A stretch of DNA of 64,000 nt from CAYRYU01 sp964428355 (GCA_964428355.1 CAYRYU010000003.1:123121-187120); one strand, 5' to 3'; positions 15,166 through 24,904 are shown, counted from the stretch's first letter. The notes: generated from the sequence alone by a model not told the origin. Program-made: numbers and translations.

Positions 15166-18084
15166 ATGAAGAGCCGCAGCAGTTTCCTGATCTTGTTGGC
15201 ATTGGCCTTCTCGTCGGTTCTGGTTTTCCTGGGGTGCCGAATCGGAGGCAGGAACGAAGCCGGCCCCGGGCCGGAAGAAGGGCCTGGAGGGGCGGGAACA
15301 CTCCAGAGCGGAACACTGAAGACCGGAACGGTTTCCTTCAGGGTTGTGGTTCCCCAGGATGAGAAGGTAACCCTGGACCCCGAGAGATCCATTCCCATCG
15401 GAAACATCCTCGCGCTCGAAACGGCGACTGCCCCTGTGGTAACGGTGAAGCTCATCCTGGTCAACGTCGGGAACGAGGTAGAGAAGACGACGGAAATCTC
15501 GAAAACGGTTTCGGTGAACGGATCCGGAACCGCTGAAGCCTCTTTCTTCGGAGTTCCCGCCCTGACCTGCGTTGGCGACGTCGGGATCACTAACGGCCGG
15601 ATCGGTTCCTATTCCACCTTTCACGGAGCCACCGATCTCGTCGCCGGGGCCGACAACGTCGTTGTTTTGGGTCCAAAGCAACGACGCTGCCGCGAAACCC
15701 TGTTGGCGGATCTGGTGATGCGGATCGTCGGGGACTCCGGTTTGTTCGCCAAGGCAGTCCCCAGGCTTGTTTCGCTGCTTTCCGTCTGCCTCGAGGGACG
15801 CGATCCGGACGGAACTTCCGTCGTCGAGGATGCCCTCGCACAGTTCGGAACCCTTGCAGGTAAAACCGGAACGTTTCAGGTTTCCTCGGGAACGCAGGTC
15901 TTGGATTCCCCGGTGACGACGGGTGGCGGGACCTTCACGGCTCCGGTCGGAAGCTCACTTGCGGGCCTCGAAGTGCAGGTTCCACCTGGTGCTTTCGACC
16001 AGACCGTCCAGGTAAAGGTCATGGCCTCCCCCGTCGCGACACACTCGCTTCCGGCAGGCTTCTCGCCTGTCTCCCCGCTTCTCGCAATCGACGACGGAGG
16101 ACAGGTCGCCAGCGAACCGGTGAGGGTCAAGATACCGGTCACGGTGGCCACGGACAAGATTCCGGTCGCGGTCAGGTTCGATTCGGTTACCGGAAAACTC
16201 GAAAGCATCCCGATCGTGGCGGTCGATGGGAATTCCGTCACGATCGCCACGCGCGACCTTTCGGGAAGGCATTCCCCGAATGCCTCGGTCAGGGTCTCCG
16301 TCCTCCCCATCCCAGATCTCCTGACGGGGATCATCATTCTCGAAATCGGAACAGCGATGCTTCCGAACTCGGTCGATTCGGGGTTCAAGCCCGGTGTCCA
16401 TTCATGGAAAAACCCCAATTGCGGTTCATGCCTGGCACCCGGCGGGCATTGCGCGGGATCTGTCATCTCTGCCCAATGGGCCTTTTACAAGGGAGTGGTT
16501 CCGACGATTTACGGCAACTACGACCGGTTCAACACCCCCGAGATTTGGGAGGACGACGTCGATTCGATCCGTTTGAACAGCGTCGTTCAAAAAGATATCC
16601 ATTGGGGTTCCGTGGGCCAGGAAATCGCCTCCTGGGTTTCCTCGATCGATGATCGATTGACCTTCCACCATTTCAAGGCGGCGCTGTATCTGACGAAGGA
16701 ACCACAGTTAATCGGCATGCGAAACGAAGAGGGAGGCCACGCTCTCCTCGTCACTCGTCTCCAGGAAGACACATTGTTCATCGTCGATCCGAATTTCCCG
16801 GAGGAGGAACGACAATTGTTACTGAAAGACGGGAAGTTCCAACCTTTTTCCGCTTCTCTCGACCGGGATTCGGGAAGCTCCGAGTATCTCAACTTCTATC
16901 ACATCGGTGTCTGGTCGCTGATCCACCCGGATCAACTCGCAAAGAGGTGGGCCGAGTTCCGGGCGGGAACGATCGGCCAGGACAAGTTTCCGGCAATTTC
17001 CCTTTGGGGGAAAATTCCCGATGGGAGTTTCACCGAATTGAAGGATGGTTTCCGGTCTTATGATGGGAATCTCTATCTTGCTGTAAAAATTGGTTCGACC
17101 TTCCAAGACTTCGTGGAGATACAGGTGTTCCGGAGAGGAAGCGCGAGTCCCTCGTTTCCCACTTCCCGGGTCACGGAAAAAACCACAACGGGTAGCGACG
17201 TCAGCGTATTTACCATTCCTCTTCATGGGGGAAGTAACACCCTCGGATTTCAAGCCGCAATGGGAACCCAAAATTGGGGGTATAGCGAAAAGTGGTATGG
17301 ATCCCGGGTAATTTTTCGGAGCTGGGAAACGAACTCCGAGTGGTGTTATGCAAAATGGGTCGATTTCAAATGGGTTTCCATCGATTCCCCCCCGCCGCCG
17401 CCGTCTGGGATCACGGCAAAGCCTTTCAGCGGGCGGGTGGAGGTCTCCTGGCAGCCGGTGGAGGGAACGATCGGGTATCGGGTCTACTGGCAGGCGGGCT
17501 CTACCGTCGTTCCCGCGACGGCATCGAAGGCCAACGCAAGTTCGACTTCCTGCATCATCACCGGCCTGACGAACGGGACGACCCATTATTTCCGCGTTTC
17601 GGCAATAGGAACCGACGGCTGGGAGTCGGTCCTTTCGGCGGAAGTGACAGGGGTCCCCCAGAAGACCGTCTACGCGAGTCGGAAGGTTTTCTATGGGCCC
17701 GACAATTCCTACAACATCGACGTCATCTCCGATATGACAAGCAACCTTCAATGGCTCTGCTTTTCAGCCAACTCATGGGAGTCCGCAAACGCCGGCAATA
17801 TCTACTGGGTTGATGGCTATGGCTTCATCAATGTAAGCACCATCGATGGCGGGGGATGGAGGCTTCCAACCATGGCGGAATTGAAAACCCTTTTTCCCGA
17901 TGCCTACGATTCGGGCTTTTTCCGGCAGGATCACTGGCTCTGGTCCTCCGAGCCCTCCACCCCGGACAACCCGGATACGATCCAATATGATCCCCGGGCC
18001 AAATGCTACAGTTTCCGGGATGACACAAGTGGTTCCTGGTATACCTACGAAGATATCTCCGCCTTCTTCGTTCGCCCTTTATAG
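15166..18084 (+). CDS. Large lipoprotein: papain-like cysteine peptidase-type domain, Fn3 and DUF1566-type domains
   Basis: A 972-residue protein. Its hydrophobic leader ends in FLGC (Cys23), so it is lipid-anchored. Residues about 230-380 are beta-rich (ZU5-like look, uncertain). Around 415-560 is a possible papain-like fold, with Cys429 in GGHCAGS, His525 in EGGHALLV and Asp541 in IVDPNFP, the order Cys-His-Asp. Residues about 742-828 form a fibronectin type III domain after a Pro run. The last 130 residues match the DUF1566/Lcl_C pattern (MTSNLQWLC, GGGWRLPTMAEL, WLWSSEP). Such proteins sit on the envelope and act on peptides or bind ligands. The peptidase assignment is moderate; the Fn3 and DUF1566 calls are stronger. 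Its ribosome site is GAGGGG. Confidence 0.82.
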   Translation: MKSRSSFLILLALAFSSVLVFLGCRIGGRNEAGPGPEEGPGGAGTLQSGTLKTGTVSFRVVVPQDEKVTLDPERSIPIGNILALETATAPVVTVKLILVNVGNEVEKTTEISKTVSVNGSGTAEASFFGVPALTCVGDVGITNGRIGSYSTFHGATDLVAGADNVVVLGPKQRRCRETLLADLVMRIVGDSGLFAKAVPRLVSLLSVCLEGRDPDGTSVVEDALAQFGTLAGKTGTFQVSSGTQVLDSPVTTGGGTFTAPVGSSLAGLEVQVPPGAFDQTVQVKVMASPVATHSLPAGFSPVSPLLAIDDGGQVASEPVRVKIPVTVATDKIPVAVRFDSVTGKLESIPIVAVDGNSVTIATRDLSGRHSPNASVRVSVLPIPDLLTGIIILEIGTAMLPNSVDSGFKPGVHSWKNPNCGSCLAPGGHCAGSVISAQWAFYKGVVPTIYGNYDRFNTPEIWEDDVDSIRLNSVVQKDIHWGSVGQEIASWVSSIDDRLTFHHFKAALYLTKEPQLIGMRNEEGGHALLVTRLQEDTLFIVDPNFPEEERQLLLKDGKFQPFSASLDRDSGSSEYLNFYHIGVWSLIHPDQLAKRWAEFRAGTIGQDKFPAISLWGKIPDGSFTELKDGFRSYDGNLYLAVKIGSTFQDFVEIQVFRRGSASPSFPTSRVTEKTTTGSDVSVFTIPLHGGSNTLGFQAAMGTQNWGYSEKWYGSRVIFRSWETNSEWCYAKWVDFKWVSIDSPPPPPSGITAKPFSGRVEVSWQPVEGTIGYRVYWQAGSTVVPATASKANASSTSCIITGLTNGTTHYFRVSAIGTDGWESVLSAEVTGVPQKTVYASRKVFYGPDNSYNIDVISDMTSNLQWLCFSANSWESANAGNIYWVDGYGFINVSTIDGGGWRLPTMAELKTLFPDAYDSGFFRQDHWLWSSEPSTPDNPDTIQYDPRAKCYSFRDDTSGSWYTYEDISAFFVRPL

Positions 18085-18112
18085 CCAAATCGGGGCCCCA
18101 CGATTTCGATTC

Positions 18113-19432
18113 TCAGTTGCGGGTGGAGAAGACGGCGGTGGCTAGGGGAATATAAGCGCTCTTGGGGAAGCTGGTTTTCAGGAAATTTAGAACCCGCTCC
18201 GCCTCCGGAAGGTTTTCGAGATCGACCAGGATGCGGACGATGTAGTAAAGGGCGCCCTCCCTGACCGCGGGGTTCGTCGATTGCTCGAAGGCCTGTTTGA
18301 ACCCGAAGTAGGCCTGGGAACAGAGTCCCATGGCGTATTGGGCGTATGCGTTGAGGAACTGGTACCGGTCGACAGGCACCTGGCGAGGGTCCGGGCGGAC
18401 CCTTTGCAGGATGTTGAAGGCCGACTGCGGGTTCCGCTCTTGAATGTAGCATTCCGCCAACAGATAAGCCGCCTTCTGGAACTCCACTTCGGTCAATCCG
18501 CCATACAACGCGTCGGTCAAAGCCAGTCGGGCGGACAGGTATTCCCCCTCGTCGAAAAACCTCATTCCACGCCCCAGCTGTTCGCGGGCCTGGACCGGTT
18601 GGGCATTGGCGATGAGGGTCCTGGCGATGTAATCCCGGGCGTAACGGGTCATGACCTCTTCGGTCAACCCCTTGAAGCTGGCGGCGAGTTCCAGCTGGAT
18701 GTCCCCGCTGTCGAGGACGCGGTTAACGAAGACATGGAATGCCTTCCCGCCGAAGGATTTCAAAAGGAACTGCACCTTGAGATAATTTTCGACGTATTTC
18801 TCGAGGGAGATTGGATTCTCGTCGTCGCTCTCATCCTCGTTTCCTATCATGGCGAGGTTGAACCCGCGCTTCATAAGCGCTTTGATCCGCGCGAGACCCT
18901 GGTCCGCCGCGTGAACGGCGGTCCCTTCCTTGAACCAGATGGGAAGCTCCTCGTATTTGGTCAATCCCATCTTCTCGGCCATGACCGCATGTGTCATCTC
19001 GTGGGTCATCTCCTCGATGAGGGTGGCCTGGCCGTCCATCAGGAATTCCAGGTCGAGATAGATGAAATGCAGGATCGGTTTTCCCGCCTGGGCGACGGAC
19101 CGCCGCTTTCCCCGAAGCCTGAGCCCGTTGTGGATGAGCCGGTCGGAGAAAACCACGATGACTTCGATCTCGGTGGGAATCGGGACACCCAGTGCGCGGT
19201 TGATCTTCTGCAGGGATTCCTGGAACACGAACGGAAGGTCGGCCATGAACTTCTCGAAGGCCGGCTGCCCGCGATAGATCCCGCTGTAGCTTGTATCGAT
19301 GTGAAGCGAGGCTCGGGCTTGCCCCGAAAGCACGAGGGCAAGAAGTCCGATCGTGAGAAGAGCGGCCTTCCCGATCCGGTCTTTGAATCGGGAACCCGGT
19401 TCGGACTTTCGATTTTCTGGTGCTCGGGTCAT
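18113..19432 (-). CDS. Exported peptidase-MA-like protein with TPR-type helical repeats
   Basis: A 439-residue protein with an N-terminal charged stretch and a signal or anchor helix (about 21-42). The zinc motif HEMTH is at residues 144-148, and the downstream glutamate in WFKEGTAVH (Glu169) completes the gluzincin-like site typical of the peptidase MA family. From about residue 260 to the end, helical pairs (for example AYLLAECYIQERNPQSAFNI) form TPR-like repeats. It is presumably periplasmic. It lies 20 bases after a TPR-protein gene on the same strand, so the two may form one unit. Function beyond a putative metallopeptidase is unknown. Confidence 0.85.
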   Translation of the reverse strand: MTRAPENRKSEPGSRFKDRIGKAALLTIGLLALVLSGQARASLHIDTSYSGIYRGQPAFEKFMADLPFVFQESLQKINRALGVPIPTEIEVIVVFSDRLIHNGLRLRGKRRSVAQAGKPILHFIYLDLEFLMDGQATLIEEMTHEMTHAVMAEKMGLTKYEELPIWFKEGTAVHAADQGLARIKALMKRGFNLAMIGNEDESDDENPISLEKYVENYLKVQFLLKSFGGKAFHVFVNRVLDSGDIQLELAASFKGLTEEVMTRYARDYIARTLIANAQPVQAREQLGRGMRFFDEGEYLSARLALTDALYGGLTEVEFQKAAYLLAECYIQERNPQSAFNILQRVRPDPRQVPVDRYQFLNAYAQYAMGLCSQAYFGFKQAFEQSTNPAVREGALYYIVRILVDLENLPEAERVLNFLKTSFPKSAYIPLATAVFSTRN

Positions 19433-19452
19433 TGTCCTGGTTTCATTTCAAG

Positions 19453-20195
19453 TCAAGGCGAGGTCGCGATCGAGGAGGAGGTCGTTCCAGACGGGGAGAT
19501 GAAAACGGCGGGGAATTCCCCCGAGGCATTTTGATGAGCGGGGGAAAGGGTCTTTTCGGGTGGAGCTTCGGGAGTCATGCTCGCGACGGGAGGAAGTGAC
19601 GCGATCGCCTCCCCGATCTGACGGCGGAGATTCCGATCGAGAAAGGCATCAGGCCGCATGTAGATTCCCTCGAGAGCCCCCCGCGGATCCTGCACCACCC
19701 CCAGTTCCTTGGAAATCATCAAAAAGTGGAACGCGATCTCGGGCGATTGTGATGCAACATCCCTGATCTCGCTCATGGTTTCGAAGGCTTCACCCACGTG
19801 CCCGTTCTTGTACAAAGCCCAGGCGAGGGTGTCGATATTGTAGGCGGCCCCAGGTTGTCGCCGGACCGATTCCCGGGCCAGGTCCAAGGCCTGGGGGAGG
19901 TCCTTACCAAGTTCGAGAAGCGTGAAGGCGAGGTTGTTGAGGGAACGGGGATCTTCGGGCTCGACGATCAGTGCGCGCTTGTAGAGATCCACCGCCTCCT
20001 CCCGACGATCCACTCTCAGATAGAGATCGGCGAGCTGGGTGAGGATCTGGGCTTCGCGGGGCCGGAGGCTCAGGGCTCCGGATGCCGCGGCAATCGCCTC
20101 GTCGACCTTACCGGCCGCTTCGAAAGCCATGCTGAGTCCCAACCGATATCTGGGGTTCCCGGGATCGGCATCCATCGCCCGCGTCATCCACTCGA
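19453..20195 (-). CDS. TPR-repeat protein, N-terminus lost in assembly gap
   Basis: The frame is open to the edge of the N gap at 20196, so the 5' end is missing. The visible 247 or so residues contain at least three tetratricopeptide repeats (patterns such as NPRYRLGLSMAFEAAGKVDE and LTQLADLYLRVDRREEAVDLY), followed by a Pro/Ser-rich C-terminus. TPR proteins are protein-interaction scaffolds; no partner can be read here. It lies upstream of a peptidase-MA/TPR gene. The ATG at 20187 falls inside a repeat and is unlikely to be the true start. Confidence 0.85.
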
Positions 20196-20295
20196 NNNNN
20201 NNNNNNNNNNNNNNNNNNNNNNNNNNNNNNNNNNNNNNNNNNNNNNNNNNNNNNNNNNNNNNNNNNNNNNNNNNNNNNNNNNNNNNNNNNNNNNN
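20196..20295. other. Assembly gap (100 N)
   Basis: A run of 100 N interrupts the 5' part of the TPR gene and the 3' part of the zinc-ribbon gene. Flanking bases share no overlap, so real sequence is missing here and its true length is unknown. Confidence 0.99.
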
Positions 20296-20939
20296 CGGGC
20301 CAAAACGAAGGAGCGTTTGAACCCGGGAAGAAGCAGCATCAGCAGTGCGGCTCCGCCAATGGTGAGGAGGAAAATCACGACCAGGCCTAGTTCACCTATC
20401 GTCCGGTGTCGCGGGCTGGGGTATTCCTCACCCCGTCCCCGGTATTTGAGGCGGATCCCGAGGGAATACAATCCCACCAGGGTGGTGACAAGGAAAAGGG
20501 AAAAGACCGTCCCAAGCTTCAGATAGACTTCATCTGTGAAAGTGAGGCTCCCGGTCCTTTCCACGAGCCATCCTTCGGTCAGCGGATAGGAAAGGGCCCA
20601 GATGGCGAAAATCTGCCCCAGCCCGAACATCCCGGCGCGCCAACTGCTCATGGAGTCCGGTTCCAGCTCGTAGACCCGGGCGAAGATCCAGAAGGAGCCC
20701 GCGGTGACGAAGAAGAACATCGAAATGGAAAGGCCCAGCATCGAACCCGTATCCATCGGTTCCGGGAACCCGCGGTCGACTGCAAAAGCGATTCCAATGG
20801 CGATCAACGCGAGGGGGGTCGAGAAGAGGAGCAACTGGCCGCGCTTGTCACGGGGAGGCGCGCCGGTTTCGCAGCCGCAGACCCTGCAGAAGATAGCTCC
20901 ATTCTGCAGTTCCGCTTTGCATTCGGGGCAGTTTGCCAT
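20296..20939 (-). CDS. Zinc-ribbon multi-pass membrane protein, C-terminus lost in gap
   Basis: About 214 residues are visible before the N gap. The N-terminus holds a zinc-ribbon (CPEC then CRVCGC) at residues 4-22. It is followed by roughly five hydrophobic helices (near 40-55, 68-90, 105-122, 140-160, 183-203). The topology suggests an inner-membrane protein with a cytoplasmic zinc-ribbon; function is unknown. Its ATG overlaps the stop of the asparaginase gene (ATGA), so the two are translationally coupled. Confidence 0.8.
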
Positions 20940-21946
20940 CACTCCACCTCTCGCAGTTCGCCCGCGAAGGATTTCTGCATCATCGAATCGACGGTTTTGA
21001 GATCCCGGGTCTGCCCTAGAACCCACATGAGTTTCACCAGGGCCGTCTCAGGCATCATGTCCATCGCGGGAATTGCCCCCGCCTTGAGGGCAGCCCGGCC
21101 CACCTGGTAGAGTTCCATCTCGGTCGACCCCAGGAGGCATTGGGTGCAGACGACGACGGGGACACCCTTCGATGCGGCTTCGGTTATGACTGGAATGAGG
21201 GAGTTGTCCTCGGTTGGGATGTTTCCCGACCCGTAACCTTCGAGGACGATCCCGGCATGGGTCGAAGAAAGGTAGGCCAGCACCGCGGGCTTCAACCCGG
21301 GATACACAGGGAGAAGCGCAACGTCCGGTTGCAGGGTCGGGCAGAAGAGGGGTTTCCTTCGGCTCCTCCCCTGGACATTCTCGAATTTGAGGGAGAGCCC
21401 GATCGTTCCGAGCGGGGGGGAATTGACGGAGGTGAACGCCTGAAGGTCGAAAACCGAGGTCTTTTTCGCCCTGGTTCCCTTGATTACAAAGGACCCGAAC
21501 ACGACGCAAACATCGGCAAGATCCGAAATGGCGACGCGGAAAGCGTTGATGAGGTTGACCCTTCCGTCCGACCCGATCTCCTCCAGGGGAACCTGCGAAC
21601 CGGTGAGCACCACGGGTTTGGGAAGGTGCTGAAGCATGAATGAGAGCGCAGCGGCGGTATAGCTCAGCGTATCGGTCCCGTGGGTTATCACGAACCCGTC
21701 GTATTCACCCATCCGGTCGTAGATCGCCTTGGCCAGATCAAGCCAGAGACCTGGCTGGACGTTCGAGGAGTCGACATGGGCGAGCGGAAGCACATCCACC
21801 TGGGCGAGGCGGCCCAGCTCCGGGACCTTTCCGAGCAGGGAACCGGCGTCCGAACACGGATACAGGCTTCCCTCATCGTTCCGGAGCATGGTTATCGTGC
21901 CTCCCGTAGTCACCAGGAGGATCCGGGGCGGGTCGTGCAGCATCAT
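20939..21946 (-). CDS. L-asparaginase (type I-like, cytoplasmic)
   Basis: A 335-residue protein that hydrolyses L-asparagine to aspartate and ammonia. Both catalytic threonine motifs are present: TTGGTI near the N-terminus and THGTDTL around residue 90. The lysine region SDGRVNL is also present. There is no signal peptide, so it is cytoplasmic like AnsA. Archaeal-type GatD-related or Glu-tRNA amidotransferase-like alternatives are less likely because the N-terminal linker of GatD is absent. It lies 18 bases after mlaD and overlaps the downstream zinc-ribbon gene by one base, so it is part of the Mla operon. Confidence 0.9.
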   Translation of the reverse strand: MMLHDPPRILLVTTGGTITMLRNDEGSLYPCSDAGSLLGKVPELGRLAQVDVLPLAHVDSSNVQPGLWLDLAKAIYDRMGEYDGFVITHGTDTLSYTAAALSFMLQHLPKPVVLTGSQVPLEEIGSDGRVNLINAFRVAISDLADVCVVFGSFVIKGTRAKKTSVFDLQAFTSVNSPPLGTIGLSLKFENVQGRSRRKPLFCPTLQPDVALLPVYPGLKPAVLAYLSSTHAGIVLEGYGSGNIPTEDNSLIPVITEAASKGVPVVVCTQCLLGSTEMELYQVGRAALKAGAIPAMDMMPETALVKLMWVLGQTRDLKTVDSMMQKSFAGELREVE

Positions 21947-21964
21947 CGTCGGTCCATTCCCCCG

Positions 21965-23347
21965 TCAGAACTTGTACTCGATGGCGAAGTTGATATCCTT
22001 TTCGTCCGTGATGTCATCCACCCTGAGCTGGAACTTGAGGCCGGGCCTGAGAGTGTATCCGGAGGTGAACCGGATGGTGGGATCGCGTGTGTCGATGAAA
22101 TCCAGGCTGTAGGTGATATCTTCTGCCCACTGGTAATCGAGCCCGAGTCCCACCTTCGAGCTGATGACTCCGCCGCGTTTCACGAGCTTCTGCTGGGCAT
22201 CCCTTGCCAGCATCAGGTTGAAGAGCGGATCCCCGCCGATGTCCTCGACTCCGATGCGGTAGAAGCTGCTTTCGCTGGGGTAGATGTCCACGAGCATGTC
22301 GGAGAAGAAGGTATCCTCGTCCTTGTTGTAGCGAAGGAGATACTTGAAGTCGATCCGGGTCTGCTTGATGTTGAGGAACACCTTGTCGACCGCCTGGGCG
22401 ATCTTGTGGGCATCGTCCAGACCGGTCTTGATCTTGGAGCGGATATCCTTCTCGGTGATGATCTCCTTCACCTCGCGGGTGATCTCCTTGGCGTTCTCCG
22501 AGGCCTTCTTGAGGGAATCGACCGTTCCCTTGACGTTGTCCGTCATCTCGTTGTTGCGGTTCAGTTCGACGATCATTTTGTCCAGCCGCTCGGAGACGTT
22601 CTTTATGTTCCCGATGATCTCCTTCAGGTCACCCCGGTTTTCCTCGCTGATCTGGGAGAGCCGCTGACTGAAGTCCTTCAGGTTTCCGATCATCGACCTG
22701 ATATCCTCGGTGTTGGATTCCACCGCGGCATCGACCTTGTTCAGGATTCCATCGAGGTTGGCGACGATGCTGTCCGTCTTCCCCCTGACCGATTCAATGA
22801 TCTCGGTCATGTTTTTCGACGCGTTTTCGGCATTCTTGAAGATGGCCTTGGTGCTGGCCTTCAGGTCGGGATCGCCCACGATGTCCTTGGCGGAAACGGC
22901 GAGGCCCTGGAGTTTCTTCAGGAGTTCGTTGCCCTGTTCGAACAACTCCTCCATCCGCATCGGGTCGACGCCTTCGACCATACCGCCCTTGATGACGTAG
23001 GGGGAGGCATAGTCGCGGGTGGGAATGATGTCGATGAACTTTTCCCCCATCAGACCTGCGGTTCCGATGGTGAAGGTGCAGCGACGCTTGATCTTGAACC
23101 TGGAATCCCTGATGTGGACGAAGACGAGAACATGATCTTCGTTGATCTCGATCCGCTCGACCTTGCCAATCTTGACGCCGGCCATGGCCACGCTCGATCC
23201 GAGACTGAGCCCGTTGACGGTGTAGAAGCTGATCGCGAAGCTGTATCCCGTCTCACGAAGGCTGATGTCCCCGATGACGAAGACCATGTAGATCAGCAGA
23301 GCAACCCCTATCGCCGAAATGACGCCTACCTTCAATGTCGAGTTCAT
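21965..23347 (-). CDS. mlaD: MlaD-type MCE protein with long helical stretch and beta-barrel-like C-terminus
   Basis: A 460-residue protein; E. coli MlaD has about 180. An N-terminal membrane helix (residues 6-26) is followed by one MCE domain (about 36-112, with VAMAGVKIGKV and GLMGEKFIDI). A long, charged helical or coiled-coil region runs from about 130 to 325. The final 130 residues form a set of amphipathic beta strands ending in EYKF, with the terminal aromatic residue typical of outer-membrane barrels. MCE proteins bind lipids and work with MlaE and MlaF, encoded upstream. The C-terminal architecture matches the trans-envelope MlaD described in the diderm Firmicute Veillonella. No mlaA, mlaB or mlaC is present in the window. 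The ribosome site is TGAGGAG. Confidence 0.92.
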   Translation of the reverse strand: MNSTLKVGVISAIGVALLIYMVFVIGDISLRETGYSFAISFYTVNGLSLGSSVAMAGVKIGKVERIEINEDHVLVFVHIRDSRFKIKRRCTFTIGTAGLMGEKFIDIIPTRDYASPYVIKGGMVEGVDPMRMEELFEQGNELLKKLQGLAVSAKDIVGDPDLKASTKAIFKNAENASKNMTEIIESVRGKTDSIVANLDGILNKVDAAVESNTEDIRSMIGNLKDFSQRLSQISEENRGDLKEIIGNIKNVSERLDKMIVELNRNNEMTDNVKGTVDSLKKASENAKEITREVKEIITEKDIRSKIKTGLDDAHKIAQAVDKVFLNIKQTRIDFKYLLRYNKDEDTFFSDMLVDIYPSESSFYRIGVEDIGGDPLFNLMLARDAQQKLVKRGGVISSKVGLGLDYQWAEDITYSLDFIDTRDPTIRFTSGYTLRPGLKFQLRVDDITDEKDINFAIEYKF

Positions 23348-23362
23348 CGTTTGCTCCTCATT

Positions 23363-24109
23363 CTATAGCAGGGACATGGGGCCGCGGGCTTCACCGCGGA
23401 TGAACTGCAGGACCATCGGGTCCCTGGAGTTCATTATCTCGTCTTTCGTCCCGATTGCGACGATCTTTCCGCCGTAGTGCAGTGCCATCCGGTCACCGAT
23501 CCGGGTTGCCGAGCCGAGGTCGTGGGTGACGACGATGGAGGTGACTCCCAGCCTCTTTTTCAGGCTTATGTGAAGCTCGTCGATCGCCGAGGTCATTATC
23601 GGGTCCAGGCCCGTGGTAGGCTCGTCATAGAGAATGATCTCGGGCTCCATGGCGATCGCCCTTGCCAGTCCGACCCGCTTCCGCATCCCACCCGAAAGCT
23701 CGGAGGGCATGAGGTAGTTGGAGCCCGGAAGGCCGACCATCTCGAGCTTTTCCGAAACGAGGTGGTGGATCGCCGTGGTCGTGAGGTTCGTGTGCTTCCG
23801 GAGCCCGAAGGCGATGTTCTCTTCGACGTTGAGCGAGTCGAACAGTGCTGCCGACTGGAACAGCATCCCCATGCGCATCCGGAGGGAGTCGAGTTTCTTC
23901 TGGGGGAAGTTGGTGATGTCCTCCCCGTCGATAATGACCTGGCCCTCATCAGGCTTGAGCAGCCCGATGATGTGCTTGAGCAGGACGCTCTTCCCGCAAC
24001 CGGAAGGACCGAGAATGACCAGGGTCTCCCCATCGTAGATCTTGAGGTTGATCCCGGTGAGAACGTGCTTTGCGCCGAAGTGTTTGGTGAGGTTGGAAAT
24101 GATGATCAT
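23363..24109 (-). CDS. mlaF: Phospholipid ABC transporter ATP-binding protein
   Basis: A 248-residue ABC ATPase that powers MlaE. Walker A is GPSGCGKS, the signature is LSGGM, Walker B is IILYDEPTTGLDP, and the switch histidine is in VVTHDL. I chose the ATG at 24107-24109, which overlaps the mlaE stop by 4 bases. Upstream sequence in this frame is only the shadow of mlaE. mlaD follows 15 bases later. Confidence 0.95.
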   Translation of the reverse strand: MIIISNLTKHFGAKHVLTGINLKIYDGETLVILGPSGCGKSVLLKHIIGLLKPDEGQVIIDGEDITNFPQKKLDSLRMRMGMLFQSAALFDSLNVEENIAFGLRKHTNLTTTAIHHLVSEKLEMVGLPGSNYLMPSELSGGMRKRVGLARAIAMEPEIILYDEPTTGLDPIMTSAIDELHISLKKRLGVTSIVVTHDLGSATRIGDRMALHYGGKIVAIGTKDEIMNSRDPMVLQFIRGEARGPMSLL

Positions 24110-24897
24110 TGCCAGATCGCCTGGTAGAAGTTGTTGATTCCGACGGTCAGGAAGTAGTTGACCGCGAGGATGAACATGATCGCGAGGACAACGGCGCCGG
24201 TAGTGCTCTTTCCGACACCCTCCGCGCCGCCTTCGGTGGTGAAACCTTTGTAACAACCGATGATGCCGATGATCCCCCCGAACACCATCGCCTTGAAAAG
24301 ACCTCCCATGAGGTCGAAAACCTTCAGATTCTGGAGGATCGAGTCCTGGAAGGTCGTGAGTGTGAGTCCGATCTGGTAGACCGCGACGATCGAGCCTCCG
24401 ATCATCCCCACGACGTTGGTGAAGACCGTCAGGATCACCAGCATGATGGTGCAACCCAGGAACCTGGGAACCACCAGATAATCGACCGGGTTGGTCGCCA
24501 GGGTCTCGAGGGCGTCGATCTGCTCGGTTATCTTCATGGTTCCGAGTTCGGCCGCGATCGAGCTGCCCACCCGGCCGGCAACGACTATTCCGGTAAGGAT
24601 GGGGGCCAGTTCGCGCGCCATCGCGAGGCTGACCACACCTCCGACGTATCTCTGGGCCCCCAACTGCGTGAACTGGTATCCGATCTGGACGACCAGCACC
24701 GCGCCGGTGGAGAACCCCGTGATAGCGACCATCGGAAGCGAATCGACACCGATGCGCGACATCTGATCCATAAGGTTCTTGAGGCCGAACCTCCCATTCC
24801 GGAGGCTGTGTACGATCCAGTATCCGGATTGAAGGGTCAGGACGACCAGGCTTCCGAAGAATTCCAGGAAGTCCTTCAGGAGATTGAAAAGAACCAT
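24106..24897 (-). CDS. mlaE: Phospholipid ABC transporter permease
   Basis: A 263-residue MlaE-family permease with about five membrane helices. The conserved LATNPVDYLVVPRFLG motif and EQIDAL are present. It pairs with MlaF and MlaD in the inner membrane to move phospholipids between the membranes. It starts 7 bases after the S55 peptidase gene and overlaps mlaF by 4 bases, so the operon is tight. Confidence 0.95.
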   Translation of the reverse strand: MVLFNLLKDFLEFFGSLVVLTLQSGYWIVHSLRNGRFGLKNLMDQMSRIGVDSLPMVAITGFSTGAVLVVQIGYQFTQLGAQRYVGGVVSLAMARELAPILTGIVVAGRVGSSIAAELGTMKITEQIDALETLATNPVDYLVVPRFLGCTIMLVILTVFTNVVGMIGGSIVAVYQIGLTLTTFQDSILQNLKVFDLMGGLFKAMVFGGIIGIIGCYKGFTTEGGAEGVGKSTTGAVVLAIMFILAVNYFLTVGINNFYQAIWQ

Positions 24898-24904
24898 TTC
24901 CTGC

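Noticed and set aside
21680..23368. 562-codon plus-strand frame opposite ansA/mlaD
   Set aside because: It spans two genes with catalytic or MCE motifs in the other strand and reads as Asp/Val-rich antisense.
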